Shown: piece by piece, positions 30,798-39,725 of the stretch
Layout of the letters: every line of letters starts with the position of its first letter
How positions within the stretch are numbered: position 1 is the stretch's first letter
From: an uncultured Roseateles sp.
GTDB lineage: Bacteria > Pseudomonadota > Gammaproteobacteria > Burkholderiales > Burkholderiaceae
Length of the DNA: 64,000 nucleotides
Assembly (NCBI GenBank): GCA_946886855.1
Contig: CAMPJJ010000007.1
Span: forward strand, 1 to 64,000
Reading direction: 5' to 3'
Notes under the pieces: model-generated
Seen by the model: the letters and a program-made list of their open reading frames with translations, nothing else
Told to the model about the DNA's origin: nothing
Databases searched by the model: none
Position numbers and translations under genes: made by a program

Positions 30798-31583
30798 ATG
30801 CGCTTCATCACCCTCAACCTCAACGGCATCCGCTCGGCCGCCACCAAGGGCGTCTTCGACTGGCTGCCGCCGCAGCAGGCCGATGTGGTCGGCGTGCAGG
30901 AACTCAAGGCGCAAGCCGACGTCGTGGAGTCCCAGTTCGCGGGCTACGACACCCTCACCGGGCACTTCCACTACGCGCAGAAGAAGGGCTACTCGGGCGT
31001 CGGCCTCTATACGAAAGAGACGCCCAGCGACGTGATCGTCGGCTTCGGCAGCAGCGAGTTCGACAACGAAGGCCGCTGGATCGAGAAGCGCTTCGACAAG
31101 CCGGGACGCAAGCTCAGCCTCATCAGCTGCTACTTCCCCAGCGGCTCCAGCGGCGAGGAGCGCCAGGCCGCGAAGTTCCGCTTCCTGGCGGAGATGTACC
31201 CCTACCTGATGGCCCTGCGCGCGGAGCGCGAGTTCATCCTCGTGGCCGACGTCAACATCGCCCACAAGGAGATCGACCTGAAGAACTGGAAGGGCAACCG
31301 GAAGAACAGCGGCTTCCTGCCCGAGGAACGCGACTGGATGACCCGCCTGCTCGAGAAGGACATCGGGCTGGTCGACGTCTTCCGCCTGCTCAACGACAAG
31401 CCCGACCAGTACACCTGGTGGAGCAACCGCGGCCAGGCCTGGGCGAAGAACGTGGGCTGGCGCCTGGACTACCACCTGGCCACGCCCGGCATGGCGCATC
31501 TGGCCACGCGCGAAGCCATCTACCTCGACCAGCGGTTCAGCGACCACGCGCCGTTGACGATCGATTACGACTTCAAGTTCTGA
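30798..31583 (+). CDS. xth: Exodeoxyribonuclease III family AP endonuclease
   Basis: A 261-residue Mg-dependent nuclease of base-excision repair that cleaves 5' to abasic sites and degrades 3' ends. Conserved residues: NLNGIRSA at the start, catalytic Glu in GVQELKA near 35, DVNIAHKEID near 150, and SDHAPLTIDY at the end. The start at 30798 (MRFITLN) is the family start; the 74-codon extension to 30576 is not coding-like. Converges on the Bug gene across a long inverted repeat. Confidence 0.93.
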   Translation: MRFITLNLNGIRSAATKGVFDWLPPQQADVVGVQELKAQADVVESQFAGYDTLTGHFHYAQKKGYSGVGLYTKETPSDVIVGFGSSEFDNEGRWIEKRFDKPGRKLSLISCYFPSGSSGEERQAAKFRFLAEMYPYLMALRAEREFILVADVNIAHKEIDLKNWKGNRKNSGFLPEERDWMTRLLEKDIGLVDVFRLLNDKPDQYTWWSNRGQAWAKNVGWRLDYHLATPGMAHLATREAIYLDQRFSDHAPLTIDYDFKF

Positions 31584-31614
31584 GTTCGCGGCGGCTTCTT
31601 CTTTGACTGCGCCA

Positions 31615-31695
31615 GCCGGCGCTGCCGGCGCCCCTCGCCGCTCAATCGCCTCCTCACGCTCGGCATTCGCTCTGAGGGGCGCCGGCAGCGCCGGC
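31615..31695. repeat. Long perfect inverted repeat between convergent genes
   Basis: Two 22-bp arms (31615-31636 and 31674-31695) are exact reverse complements, separated by 37 bases. They are built from the GCCGGCGCTG module. They lie 32 bases after the exonuclease stop and about 56 bases before the end of the Bug gene. It would form a very stable hairpin in either transcript and probably acts as a bidirectional terminator or 3' stabiliser. There is no T run. Confidence 0.75.
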
Positions 31696-31751
31696 TTCGG
31701 ATCGAGGGGTGCGGTCGGGGGGCGCGATCGAGCGCTGTGCTCGAGGGGCGT

Positions 31752-32744
31752 TCAGTCGACCTTCGCGCCGGAGACCTTCACCACCTTCGCCCATTTGGCC
31801 GTCTCGCGCGCGATGAGCGCGGCGAACTCGGCGCTCGTGCCGCCGCCAGGGACCGCGCCCTGTGCGGCCATGCGCTCCTTCATCACAGGCGTCGCCAAGG
31901 CCTTCGCCACCTCGCGCTGCACCCGCGCGACCTGGTCGGCCGGCTGCGAGATCGGCGCCAGCAAGCCGAACCACGACAAAGCCTCGAAGCCTTTCAGTTC
32001 CGGCACGCCGCTCTCGGCGATCGTCGGCAGGTCAGGCAGCGCGTCGCTGCGCCTCGCGCTGGTCACGGCGATGGCCTTCAACTTGCCCGACTTGATGTGC
32101 GGCAGCGCCGAGGGCAGGTTGTCGAACATCAGGTCCATGTTCCCCCCCATCAGGTCCAGCAACGCCGGACCCGAGCCGCGGTAGGGGAAGTGGATCATGT
32201 AGGTGCCGGTCAGGCTCTTGAACAGTTCGCCCGCCAGATGGATCGACGTGCCGTTGCCGCTGGAGCACATGTTCAGCTTGCCCGGGTTGGCCTTGGCGAC
32301 ACGCGCGAGGTCGGCGACGCTGTTGATGCCGTATTTCTGCGCGTTGGCCGGATTCATCACCAGCACGTTGGGCACCGCCGCGACCAGCGTGATCGGCGCG
32401 AAGTCCTTGACCGGATCGAACGGCATCTTCGGATACAGCGACTGGTTGATCGCATGCGTGCCCACCGTGCCCATCAGCAGCGAGTGTCCGTCGGTCGCGT
32501 GCGCCACGTCGGCCGAGCCGGTGTTGCCGCCCGCGCCCGGCTTGTTCTCGACGATGACCGGCTGGCCGAGCGCCTTCTGCAGCTCGGGCGCCATCGCGCG
32601 CGCCATGAGGTCGGTGGTGCCGGCCGGCGGGAACGGCACGACGATGCGCAACGGCCGCGAAGGCCAGGCCGACTGCGCGCGGAGCAGTGCCGGCAACCAG
32701 AGGGTGGAGGACAGCGCGAGCAGGTCGCGGCGGTTGAGGCTCAT
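31752..32744 (-). CDS. Bug-family (TctC-like) periplasmic solute-binding protein
   Basis: A 330-residue exported binding protein. The N-terminus [13 protein letters not shown] has a twin-arginine-like motif before the hydrophobic stretch (cleavage near residue 24, ALLRAQ). The mature part shows Bug family features: [45 protein letters not shown]. The family binds carboxylates, amino acids or aromatic acids, often without a dedicated permease, as here: no tctAB or TRAP genes are adjacent. An AAGGAG ribosome site precedes the ATG. It is on the same strand as the GGDEF genes, 77 bases downstream of them. The ligand is unknown. Confidence 0.9.
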   Translation of the reverse strand: MSLNRRDLLALSSTLWLPALLRAQSAWPSRPLRIVVPFPPAGTTDLMARAMAPELQKALGQPVIVENKPGAGGNTGSADVAHATDGHSLLMGTVGTHAINQSLYPKMPFDPVKDFAPITLVAAVPNVLVMNPANAQKYGINSVADLARVAKANPGKLNMCSSGNGTSIHLAGELFKSLTGTYMIHFPYRGSGPALLDLMGGNMDLMFDNLPSALPHIKSGKLKAIAVTSARRSDALPDLPTIAESGVPELKGFEALSWFGLLAPISQPADQVARVQREVAKALATPVMKERMAAQGAVPGGGTSAEFAALIARETAKWAKVVKVSGAKVD

Positions 32745-32821
32745 GGGAACGTCTCCTTGTTGTGATCTCGATGCAGGCGGAAAGCGATGCGATCTCGATG
32801 CGGCGGACGGTCCCGGTCCGT

Positions 32822-34870
32822 CTACGCGGCGGCCTCCGGCGCTTCCGGTGACGCCGGTCCGAGGATGGTCTGGAGTTGCACACGCTCCGAGCTGCAGGCG
32901 GCGTCGAAGTCGGCCTCGATCTGGATCAGCGCCTGCGCGTCGCCCGCCTCGACGGTGACGATGCCGCGCGCCCGGTTGCGGCCTTGCGACTTGGCCGTGT
33001 AGAGCGCCATGTCGGCCCAGTTGACCGCCTGTTCCCAATGCAGCGCCAGCTGCGCCGGCGGCAGCGGGAAATGCGCGAAGCCGATCGAGCAGGTCACGCG
33101 CAGCGCCCCCGCGGCGGTGGGGATGGTCTCGCCGCCGACGATGAACAGGACGCGCTCGGCCAGCAGCTGCAGCTGGTCCGGCGCGACGTTGCGCGCGAAG
33201 ACCAGGAACTCCTCGCCGCCCCAGCGCACCACCAGGTCCTCGGCCCGCACCGCCTGCGCGATGCGGCGCGAGACCTCGATGATCACGGCGTCGCCGGCCG
33301 CGTGGCCGTGCCGGTCGTTGACGTGCTTGAAGTGATCGATGTCGATCATCAGCAGCGCGCCGGTGAACATGTCCTTCGCGTGGCGATCCATGACCGCGAG
33401 GAAGTGACGGCGGTTGGCCAGATCCGTCAGCGGATCGCGCTCGCTCTGCGCGCGCAACAGGCTCTGGTTGGCCTTCAGCTTGCGGTTGGCGTCGCGCACG
33501 CGGGCGAGCATCACGCCCATCAGGATGAGCGACAGCCCCAGCAAGGTCGCCAGCCCGACGCCGACGTACTGCGCCAGGCGACGGTTGCCAAGCTCCCTGT
33601 CCTTGAGCGTCTGCTCCCGGCGCAGCAGCTCGAGGTCACGCTGCTTGGCCTCGCTGTCGTACTTCAGCCGCAGCTGCTGCAGCGCGGACTCGCGGTTGCG
33701 CCGCGCCGTGTCCGCGCTCAGCGCGCGCTCCTCGTGATACAGCCGCAAGGCCTCCTTCGCCTGGCCGACCTTGGCGTAGGCCTCGCCCAGTTCCCGCAAC
33801 TGCAACGCGCGGCGCACGGGATCGAAGTCGCCCTGGGCCATCTCGAGGACGCGGGCGATCTCGCGCCGCGCCGGCTCGAACTGGCGCTGCTGGACGAGCG
33901 CGACCGAGAGGTTGTGCCGCAGCGTCCGTTCGACGGTCTGGTCGTTGTAGGACTGCACGACCGGCAGCGCCAGCCGCGCGAGCTGCACGGCCTTGGCGGC
34001 CTGGTCGGTGTGGATGTAGGCGTCGAGCAGGTTGTTCTGCAGCAGCGCCACGTCGCGGCGCCCGCCCGACTGCTCGGCCAGCCTCAACGCGTCTTCCAGT
34101 GCGGCGAGCTGGGCCGTCCGGTCCCCGCGCCGCGAGGCGACCATCGATTCGACCATCTTCGCGCGGCTCATCGCCGAGATGTCCCCCTGCGCGAGCTGCC
34201 AGGCCTGGGTCATCCACTGCTGCGCCGCGGCGGACTCGTCGCGGACCTGGCTGTTGACCGCCAGCGATCCCATCATCGTGCCGGATGCGCTGTGGTCCTG
34301 GATCGCCTGCGCCAGCGACAGCGCCCGCCGCAACGAGGCTTCGGCGAAGGCATATTCGCCGCGCGCGCCCTGCGCGCGGGCGACCAGCCGCAAGGCCTGG
34401 ATCATGACGCGCGCGTCGCAGCCGGGCGGAACCGCCGACGTCGACGTCGACGCAGGCGGACAGGCGGGCGACAGCTCGTCCACCGCCAGCTGCGCCATCT
34501 CGCCGGAGCGGCCGGTCTGACCCTGCCGGTCCTGCAGCTCGGCCAGCAGCATGCGCGACAGCGGCCGCCCGCCGGGCCGCGACTCGAGCTCGCCGGCGAT
34601 GCGGCGCACGTCCTCGGGACGTCCCGCCTGCACGGCGTTGCGGCCCAGTGTGTATTCGATGTGCAACCGATGGCTGGCGTGGGCGGGGTCGGCCAACAGC
34701 AGCCGCAGCTGCTGCGCCGCCTTCTCCGGCTCGTTGTAGCCGAAGCGGTCCAGCTGCGCGAGTTGCGCATCCAGCGCCCGGTCGGGGATGTCCGCGCGCG
34801 CCGGCATCGCCGCGCCCAGGGCCAGGCCCAGCAGGGGGATCGCCAGGAGAGCGCGCACCCGTGTCGTCAT
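32822..34870 (-). CDS. TPR-containing membrane diguanylate cyclase (GGDEF)
   Basis: A 682-residue protein. Signal peptide about 1-26 (ending PARAD), then a helical TPR-like periplasmic region (about 30-400) and a membrane span (about 428-450; [20 protein letters not shown]). The cytoplasmic GGDEF domain has GGEEF at 551-555 and an intact inhibitory I-site RAED at 542-545. It should make cyclic di-GMP from GTP, controlled by something sensed by the periplasmic repeats. It overlaps the upstream paralogous gene by 4 bases (34867-34870), so the two are translated together. Confidence 0.9.
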   Translation of the reverse strand: MTTRVRALLAIPLLGLALGAAMPARADIPDRALDAQLAQLDRFGYNEPEKAAQQLRLLLADPAHASHRLHIEYTLGRNAVQAGRPEDVRRIAGELESRPGGRPLSRMLLAELQDRQGQTGRSGEMAQLAVDELSPACPPASTSTSAVPPGCDARVMIQALRLVARAQGARGEYAFAEASLRRALSLAQAIQDHSASGTMMGSLAVNSQVRDESAAAQQWMTQAWQLAQGDISAMSRAKMVESMVASRRGDRTAQLAALEDALRLAEQSGGRRDVALLQNNLLDAYIHTDQAAKAVQLARLALPVVQSYNDQTVERTLRHNLSVALVQQRQFEPARREIARVLEMAQGDFDPVRRALQLRELGEAYAKVGQAKEALRLYHEERALSADTARRNRESALQQLRLKYDSEAKQRDLELLRREQTLKDRELGNRRLAQYVGVGLATLLGLSLILMGVMLARVRDANRKLKANQSLLRAQSERDPLTDLANRRHFLAVMDRHAKDMFTGALLMIDIDHFKHVNDRHGHAAGDAVIIEVSRRIAQAVRAEDLVVRWGGEEFLVFARNVAPDQLQLLAERVLFIVGGETIPTAAGALRVTCSIGFAHFPLPPAQLALHWEQAVNWADMALYTAKSQGRNRARGIVTVEAGDAQALIQIEADFDAACSSERVQLQTILGPASPEAPEAAA

Positions 34871-36948
34871 GCGCGCGGCTCCTGCGTCGGTCCGAGCAGG
34901 CTGACGAGCTGCACCTGTCCCTGGTGCCAGGCGGACTCGATGCGGCCGGCCAGGGCCAGCAGCTGGTCGCGATCACGCGCCTGCATGGCCGCCACGCCGT
35001 AGGCCTTGTTGCGGCCGTGCGCCTTGGCCATGTACATCACGGTGTCGACGAGGTCGATGGCCCGCTCCCATTCCAGCGTCAGGTCTTGCGGCGCCATCGG
35101 GAAGCTCGCGAAGCCGATGGACGCGCTGATCGGGATGCGCAGCGGCCCGTGGTCGACCGGCTGGCCGCCCATCTGGTCCAGCAGCCGCTGGCCGAGCTGG
35201 CGCGCGTCCTCGGTGGCCTCGGAGTTCACCAGGATCAGGAACTCCTCGCCGCCCCAGCGCACGACCAGGTCCTGCTCGCGCAACACGCCGCGCAGGCGGC
35301 GCGCGACTTCGACCAGCACCGTGTCGCCGGCCGCATGGCCCCATTGGTCGTTGATGCGCTTGAAGTGGTCGATGTCGATCAGGAACAGGCTGCCCCGCAG
35401 CCCGCCGTCGCGGGTGCGCTGCGCGACGGCCTGCTGGAAATGGCGCCGGTTGGCGAGCCCCGTCAAAGGATCGCGCTCGCTCTGCACGCGCAGCGATTCG
35501 TTGGTCTGCGCCAGCGCCGCATTCGTGCGGCGGATGCGCCGGTAGGCCAGGGCGAGCAGGGCGCCCGACAGCAGCACGCAACCGCCGACCTCGGCCCACA
35601 GCTTCAGCTGCAGGTCGCGCGTGCGGATCTGTTCGGCCTTGAGGCTGTTGTCCTGGTTGAGCAGCCGGATCTCGCGCTGGCGCTGCTGGTCCTCGAAACG
35701 CGCCTGCGCCTCGAGCACCGTGCGGCGGGTCTCGTCGCGCAGCACTTCGTCGAATTCCTTGCGCGACTGATGGAAGGCCTCGATCGCGCCGGGCAGATCG
35801 TCGAATCTCTCGAGGTAGGTGCCCAGCTCCAGCCAGGACTCGGCGGTGTAGCTGCCGGCCTCGCGCTGGGCATCCATCGTGATGGCCTGCAGCACGTCGC
35901 GCTTGCCCTCCTCCAGCTTGCGCAGGCCGATCTTGGCGATCCCGGAGTTGTGCCGCGCCAGGATCTCGGTGGAGATGTCGCCGGTCTCGTGCGCCAGCGC
36001 CAGGCTTTGCGTGGACATCTCCAGCGCCCGCGCGTAGTTGCCGCTGCGCAGCTCGTAGTCCGCGAGGTTGCCCAGGGCCAGGGCCTGCAGGCCGGGCGCC
36101 TGCGCCTCGCGCGCGTACTGCAGCGCCTGTTCGCGGGCCTGCTGGCTGAGCTTCGGATCGTCGTCCTGCGAGTACACGATGCCCAGGATGGTGTGGACCG
36201 AGTACAGCAGCACCGGATCGGGATCCTGCTGCGCGGCCTGGAGCGCCTCTCGCGCCGTGCGCTTGGCGTGGTCGACCTGCTGGCTGCGGAAGTAGTTGAA
36301 GGCGAGCGTGGCCTCGGTGGCCGCGGCACGCCAGCGCGATTCCATCGCGCGCGCCTGTTCCAGCGCCTTCAGTCCGCTCTCGACCGCCGCGTCGACCTCG
36401 CCGTAGTCGCCCTGCATGTAGGCCCGCAGTTCGGTCGCCCGCCACATCAGGCGCCGGTCGGCGGTCGCGGCGTCGATGTCGGACAGCCCGCCCAGCAGGC
36501 GCACACCGGCGCCGAGCTCGCCGTTCGCCTTCAGCCACTGCGCGCGTGCCAGCATCAGCGCCAGCGGGATCTGTGCCCGCGTCGGCGCGGCCTCGGGCCA
36601 GGCCTTCATCGCTTCGAGCGCCGCCTCATGGCCGCTGCGATCGCGCAGCTGCGCGAGCAGCGCGGCGCGTTGGCTCAGCGCTTCCAGCCGCTCGGGGCTG
36701 CCCACCGCGGCGCGTGTCTCGATCGCCAGCAGCTCACGCACGTGCTCACGCGGATGCGCCTGTCCGACGCGCTCCTGCTGTTCCAGCTCGGCCTGCAGCG
36801 CCCGGTCCTGCACCGCCGGCGCCGCCGAGACGGCGGACGCGCGCGATCCGGCGCCGTCGCCGGGACCGCAGCCGGACAGCAGCGGCACCCCGAGGCTCAA
36901 GGCGAGCGCGAGGGCCACGGCGCGGAGTTCCGAGGGCGTGAGGGGCAT
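34867..36948 (-). CDS. TPR-containing diguanylate cyclase, lipoprotein-like N-terminus (GGDEF)
   Basis: A 693-residue paralogue of the next gene with the same order: export signal, TPR-like helices (about 40-420), one membrane span (about 440-458), GGDEF domain. GGEEF is at 566-570 and the I-site REQD at 557-560, so it looks catalytically competent and feedback-inhibited. Unlike its partner, the signal ends in a lipobox (LLSGC, Cys27), suggesting lipid attachment in addition to the transmembrane helix. It is 12 bases downstream of the uracil permease gene on the same strand and may be co-transcribed with it. Confidence 0.9.
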   Translation of the reverse strand: MPLTPSELRAVALALALSLGVPLLSGCGPGDGAGSRASAVSAAPAVQDRALQAELEQQERVGQAHPREHVRELLAIETRAAVGSPERLEALSQRAALLAQLRDRSGHEAALEAMKAWPEAAPTRAQIPLALMLARAQWLKANGELGAGVRLLGGLSDIDAATADRRLMWRATELRAYMQGDYGEVDAAVESGLKALEQARAMESRWRAAATEATLAFNYFRSQQVDHAKRTAREALQAAQQDPDPVLLYSVHTILGIVYSQDDDPKLSQQAREQALQYAREAQAPGLQALALGNLADYELRSGNYARALEMSTQSLALAHETGDISTEILARHNSGIAKIGLRKLEEGKRDVLQAITMDAQREAGSYTAESWLELGTYLERFDDLPGAIEAFHQSRKEFDEVLRDETRRTVLEAQARFEDQQRQREIRLLNQDNSLKAEQIRTRDLQLKLWAEVGGCVLLSGALLALAYRRIRRTNAALAQTNESLRVQSERDPLTGLANRRHFQQAVAQRTRDGGLRGSLFLIDIDHFKRINDQWGHAAGDTVLVEVARRLRGVLREQDLVVRWGGEEFLILVNSEATEDARQLGQRLLDQMGGQPVDHGPLRIPISASIGFASFPMAPQDLTLEWERAIDLVDTVMYMAKAHGRNKAYGVAAMQARDRDQLLALAGRIESAWHQGQVQLVSLLGPTQEPRA

Positions 36949-36960
36949 GAAGGCCGAGGG

Positions 36961-38247
36961 TCAGTCCGTGCGGCCGCGCCGGAGCAGCGCGTGCAGCAGG
37001 ATGGCGCCGAAGGTGGCGGTTCCGATGCCGCCCAGCGTAAACCCACCCAGCTTCAACGTGAAGTCGCCGGTGCCGATCACCAGCGTGATCGCGGCCACCA
37101 TCAGGTTGCGCGGGTCGCGGAAGTCGACCTGGTGGTCGACCCAGATGCGGGCGCCGGCGATCGCGATCAGACCGAACACCACGATGCTCACGCCGCCCAT
37201 CACCGCCAGCGGGATGGCCTGGATCAGGGCGCCGAACTTCGGCGAGAAACCGAGGGCCAGCGCCATCAGGGCCGCGAAGACGAAGACCGCCGTCGAGTAG
37301 ATGCGCGTCGCGGCCATGACGCCGATGTTCTCGGCGTAAGTCGTCACGCCGGTGCCGCCGACGGCGCCGCTGGCGATCGTCGCCAGTCCGTCGCCGATGA
37401 AGGCGCGGCCGAGGAAGGGCGTCATGTCGCGGCCCGTCATCGCACCGACCGCCTTCAGGTGGCCGAGGTTCTCGGCGACCAGGATCAGCGCGACCGGCGC
37501 GATCATCAGCATCGCGGCGCCGTCGAAGGCCGGCGCATGGAATTGCGGCAGGCCGATCCACGCCGCCGCCGCGACCTTGGACAGGTCGATCGGCGCGCCC
37601 AGGCCGAAGCCGTTGGTCAGCAGCGCGTAGATCAGGCTGGCCTGGATCAGGCCGGCGAGGATCAGCAGGCGCTGCAGCATGCCGCGCGCGTAGACCGCGA
37701 CCACGGCGACGCTGACGAAGGTCGCCGCCTGCATCCAGGCGTCGAAGGGCGTGGGAGCCATGTTCTTGATCGGCACCGACGCGAGGTTGAGTCCGATCAC
37801 CGCGACCACCGCGCCGGTGACCACCGGCGGCATCAGCCTTTCGACCCAGCCGCTGCCGGTGGCCGACACCAGCAGGCCGATGGCGGTGTACAGCACGCCG
37901 CAGGCGATGATGCCGCCCAGGGCCAGCGGGAGGTTGGGATTGGGACCGCTGCCGGCATACCCGGTCGCGGCGATGACCACGCCGATGAACGCGAAGCTCG
38001 AGCCCAGATAGCTCGGCACTCGGCCGCCGGTCAGGAAGAAGAACAGCAGGGTGCCCACGCCGCTCATCAGCACGGCGACGTTGGGATCGAAGCCCATGAG
38101 CAGCGGCGCCAGCACGGTGGCGCCGAACATGGCGATCACATGTTGCAGGCCGAGCGCCGCGGTCTGCGGCCAGGACAGGCGTTCATCGGGAGCAATCGCC
38201 TTCTCGGGGCCGACGGTCACGGGCCGCCAGCGCATCAACCACGCCAT
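36961..38247 (-). CDS. uraA: NCS2-family uracil permease (UraA/RutG-like)
   Basis: A 428-residue inner-membrane proton symporter of the nucleobase-ascorbate family with 12-14 spans. Signature sequences are close to those of UraA: LQHVIAMFGATVLAPLLMG near 34 (QH motif), ALILVAENLGHLKAVG near 240 with the substrate-binding Glu, and GGTGVTTYAENIGVM near 285. Uracil uptake is the likely role; RutG-type pyrimidine transport is the alternative, but no rut genes are nearby. GAGGAAAG precedes the ATG. Confidence 0.87.
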   Translation of the reverse strand: MAWLMRWRPVTVGPEKAIAPDERLSWPQTAALGLQHVIAMFGATVLAPLLMGFDPNVAVLMSGVGTLLFFFLTGGRVPSYLGSSFAFIGVVIAATGYAGSGPNPNLPLALGGIIACGVLYTAIGLLVSATGSGWVERLMPPVVTGAVVAVIGLNLASVPIKNMAPTPFDAWMQAATFVSVAVVAVYARGMLQRLLILAGLIQASLIYALLTNGFGLGAPIDLSKVAAAAWIGLPQFHAPAFDGAAMLMIAPVALILVAENLGHLKAVGAMTGRDMTPFLGRAFIGDGLATIASGAVGGTGVTTYAENIGVMAATRIYSTAVFVFAALMALALGFSPKFGALIQAIPLAVMGGVSIVVFGLIAIAGARIWVDHQVDFRDPRNLMVAAITLVIGTGDFTLKLGGFTLGGIGTATFGAILLHALLRRGRTD

Positions 38248-38403
38248 GGACTTTCCTCAATGGGACAAGCCATCGAGTGTAAGGAGCGCTCATGGCATCG
38301 CCACTCCGGCTTATCCCGTGACCGGGTGGCCCGATGGCGGGTCGCACCGCTGCGACGCGCGATCTGCGATCCGCCGCCATCGCCCGCCCGTCCGCGGTCG
38401 ACG

Positions 38404-38458
38404 CCCAGGACGCGCCCAGGACGCGCCCAGGACGCGCCCAGGAAAAGTTCAGGACGCG
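38404..38458 (-). repeat. 11-bp tandem repeat downstream of the small membrane protein gene
   Basis: Three exact copies of CCCAGGACGCG (38404-38436), a fourth with four changes (38437-38447) and a fifth with two (38448-38458), ending one base before the stop of the small gene. The period is about one helical turn. It lies between that gene and uraA; the rest of 38248-38403 shows no gene. Seen directly; function unknown. Confidence 0.8.
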
Positions 38459-38459
38459 C

Positions 38460-38579
38460 TCAGAACAGCACCATGTCGCGATTGCGTCGCGGCAGTTGCT
38501 GCAGCAGGCGTCGCCACGAGGCCCAGGCGCGCCAGACGGCGCCGCCGAACAGCAGGCTCAGGATCAACAGGATGGTCAT
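38460..38579 (-). CDS. Small membrane protein of 39 residues under TetR-type operator
   Basis: A short gene of 40 codons. It starts ATG at 38579 with GGAG eight bases upstream and ends TGA at 38460-38462. The product has a hydrophobic N-terminal half (MTILLILSLLFGGAVW), then a basic amphipathic half (RAWASWRRLLQQLPRRNRD) ending MVLF. Most codons end in G or C, matching neighbouring genes, so I judge it to be coding. It probably inserts in the inner membrane with the positive tail in the cytosol. An 18-bp perfect palindrome 39 bases upstream nearly matches the one before the tetR gene on the same strand, so the TetR protein likely controls it. I do not recognise the family. Confidence 0.68.
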   Translation of the reverse strand: MTILLILSLLFGGAVWRAWASWRRLLQQLPRRNRDMVLF

Positions 38580-38617
38580 GACGGCACTCCTCGACGCGCG
38601 CGGACGCGTCGAATGAT

Positions 38618-38635
38618 TTCGCACGATCGTGCGAA
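38618..38635 (-). promoter_or_regulatory. Palindromic TetR-type operator before the small membrane protein gene
   Basis: TTCGCACGATCGTGCGAA is an 18-bp perfect palindrome between the tetR stop and the small gene start. It differs at only two positions from 39321-39338 upstream of tetR. Two matching palindromes flanking a TetR gene are the typical mark of its own operators. Confidence 0.75.
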
Positions 38636-38677
38636 GTTGGGGGAACGACAGGGCCGATGCGCGTCATGGCGTCGACC

Positions 38678-39310
38678 TCAGGGGGAAGGGAGGGGCGAGG
38701 CGGCCGGTGCCGTGTCCAGCCGCACCGGGGCCATCAAGCGGCCATAACTGGTCCAGGCCCGATCGAGGGCGTCCGGTGTGCGCAGGAAGCGCACCTCGCG
38801 GACCAGCGCGGTGAACAGGCCGTCGAGCTCGAAGATCAGTTGATCGAGATCGGCATCCGCGCGCAGCTGACCGGCCTCCTGCGCCTGCAGCAAGGTGCGC
38901 CGCAGCGTGCCGCGCCAGCGACGCACGCCGTCCAGCAGGCGGTCGCGCATCACGTCCTCGCGATCGTCGTATTCGAAGGCGCCGGCCACGTAGAGACAGT
39001 TGCCATGCGGCCCGTCGACGCGCGCCAGCCAGGCCCGCACCATCGCGTCCATGCGCGGCAGGCCGCGCGGCTCGCGCAGCGCGGGCAGGATGACCTCCTG
39101 CTGGAAGACCTTCTCGAAGGCATCCAGCACCGCCGCCTGCAAGGCCTCGCGCGAGCCGATGCGCGAAAACACGCCGCTCTTGGACAGGTTCAGCCGCTTC
39201 GCCACCTCGCCGATCGACAGGCTGTCCAGGCCGTCCAGGCGCGCCATCTCCAGCGCGACATCGACGATGGCACTCTGCGTCAGTTCGCTGCGGGCGGTCT
39301 TGGCTTCCAT
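38678..39310 (-). CDS. TetR-family transcriptional regulator
   Basis: A 210-residue dimeric regulator. The N-terminal helix-turn-helix (about 12-58) has LSIGEVAKRLNLSKSGVFSRIGSREAL. The C-terminal ligand domain (TetR_C-like, about 75-195) includes GNCLYVAGAFEYDD. The start at 39310 (MEAKTARSE) is taken rather than the ATG three codons earlier; either is possible. One candidate operator lies 11 bases upstream of this start and a second sits downstream, before the 39-residue membrane protein gene, so it probably represses itself and that gene. Ligand unknown. Confidence 0.88.
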   Translation of the reverse strand: MEAKTARSELTQSAIVDVALEMARLDGLDSLSIGEVAKRLNLSKSGVFSRIGSREALQAAVLDAFEKVFQQEVILPALREPRGLPRMDAMVRAWLARVDGPHGNCLYVAGAFEYDDREDVMRDRLLDGVRRWRGTLRRTLLQAQEAGQLRADADLDQLIFELDGLFTALVREVRFLRTPDALDRAWTSYGRLMAPVRLDTAPAASPLPSP

Positions 39311-39320
39311 GCACCGCAAT

Positions 39321-39338
39321 TTAGCACGGTCGTGCGAA
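39321..39338 (-). promoter_or_regulatory. Palindromic operator upstream of tetR
   Basis: TTAGCACGGTCGTGCGAA, matching the site at 38618-38635 in 16 of 18 positions, lies immediately before the tetR start. It is probably bound by the TetR product for autoregulation. Confidence 0.72.
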
Positions 39339-39376
39339 GTGCGCTGTCCGCCTCGATGGCGGGGATGGCCGGCGGG

Positions 39377-39658
39377 TTACTCGCCGACGGTTCCGGGCGC
39401 GCCGGGCGCCTGGGTGTCCTCGCCGTCAACGGCGGCAGCGGTCTCGCTGTCGGTGGCCGCATCGCCGGCCGGCGGACGTCCCCGCCGCGGCGCCGGCGAC
39501 AGCGCCGGCTTGATGCCGCGCCGCTTGAGCGCCTCGCGCAGCAGCAGCTCGATCTGCGCATTGGAAGAACGCAACTCGATCGCGGCCAGCCGCTCGATCT
39601 CCTCCCACAACGCAGGATCGAGACGCAGTGGAAACTGCTTTTTCGCGGGACTGCCCAT
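39377..39658 (-). CDS. Arc-type ribbon-helix-helix protein
   Basis: A 93-residue protein. Residues 6-48 form a ribbon-helix-helix DNA-binding fold: the strand KQFPLRLD, then helices DPALWEEIERLAAIEL and SSNAQIELLLREALKRR. A basic segment (RRGRPP) and an acidic, Ala/Pro-rich disordered tail follow. It is 67 bases downstream of the SPFH gene on the same strand, and a 10-bp palindrome upstream of that gene is a candidate operator. No toxin-like gene follows, so this is a regulator of the SPFH unit rather than an obvious antitoxin. Confidence 0.8.
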   Translation of the reverse strand: MGSPAKKQFPLRLDPALWEEIERLAAIELRSSNAQIELLLREALKRRGIKPALSPAPRRGRPPAGDAATDSETAAAVDGEDTQAPGAPGTVGE

Positions 39659-39725
39659 CGCGGTGCGGCTCCGTCGTCAGCGGTCCAGGCGGCGCATGGT
39701 GATCATGGGCTATCCCTCGGCACGC

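Noticed and set aside
38404..38458. CRISPR array
   Set aside because: The 11-bp repeats are contiguous without spacers and no cas gene is present.
34648..38616. Very long plus-strand open frame opposite the GGDEF and permease genes
   Set aside because: Antisense of three well-supported genes; the Arg/His/Gln-rich translation is the usual by-product of high third-position GC.
39377..39658. Antitoxin of a type II toxin-antitoxin pair
   Set aside because: No small toxin-like gene adjoins it; the only partner is the SPFH gene.
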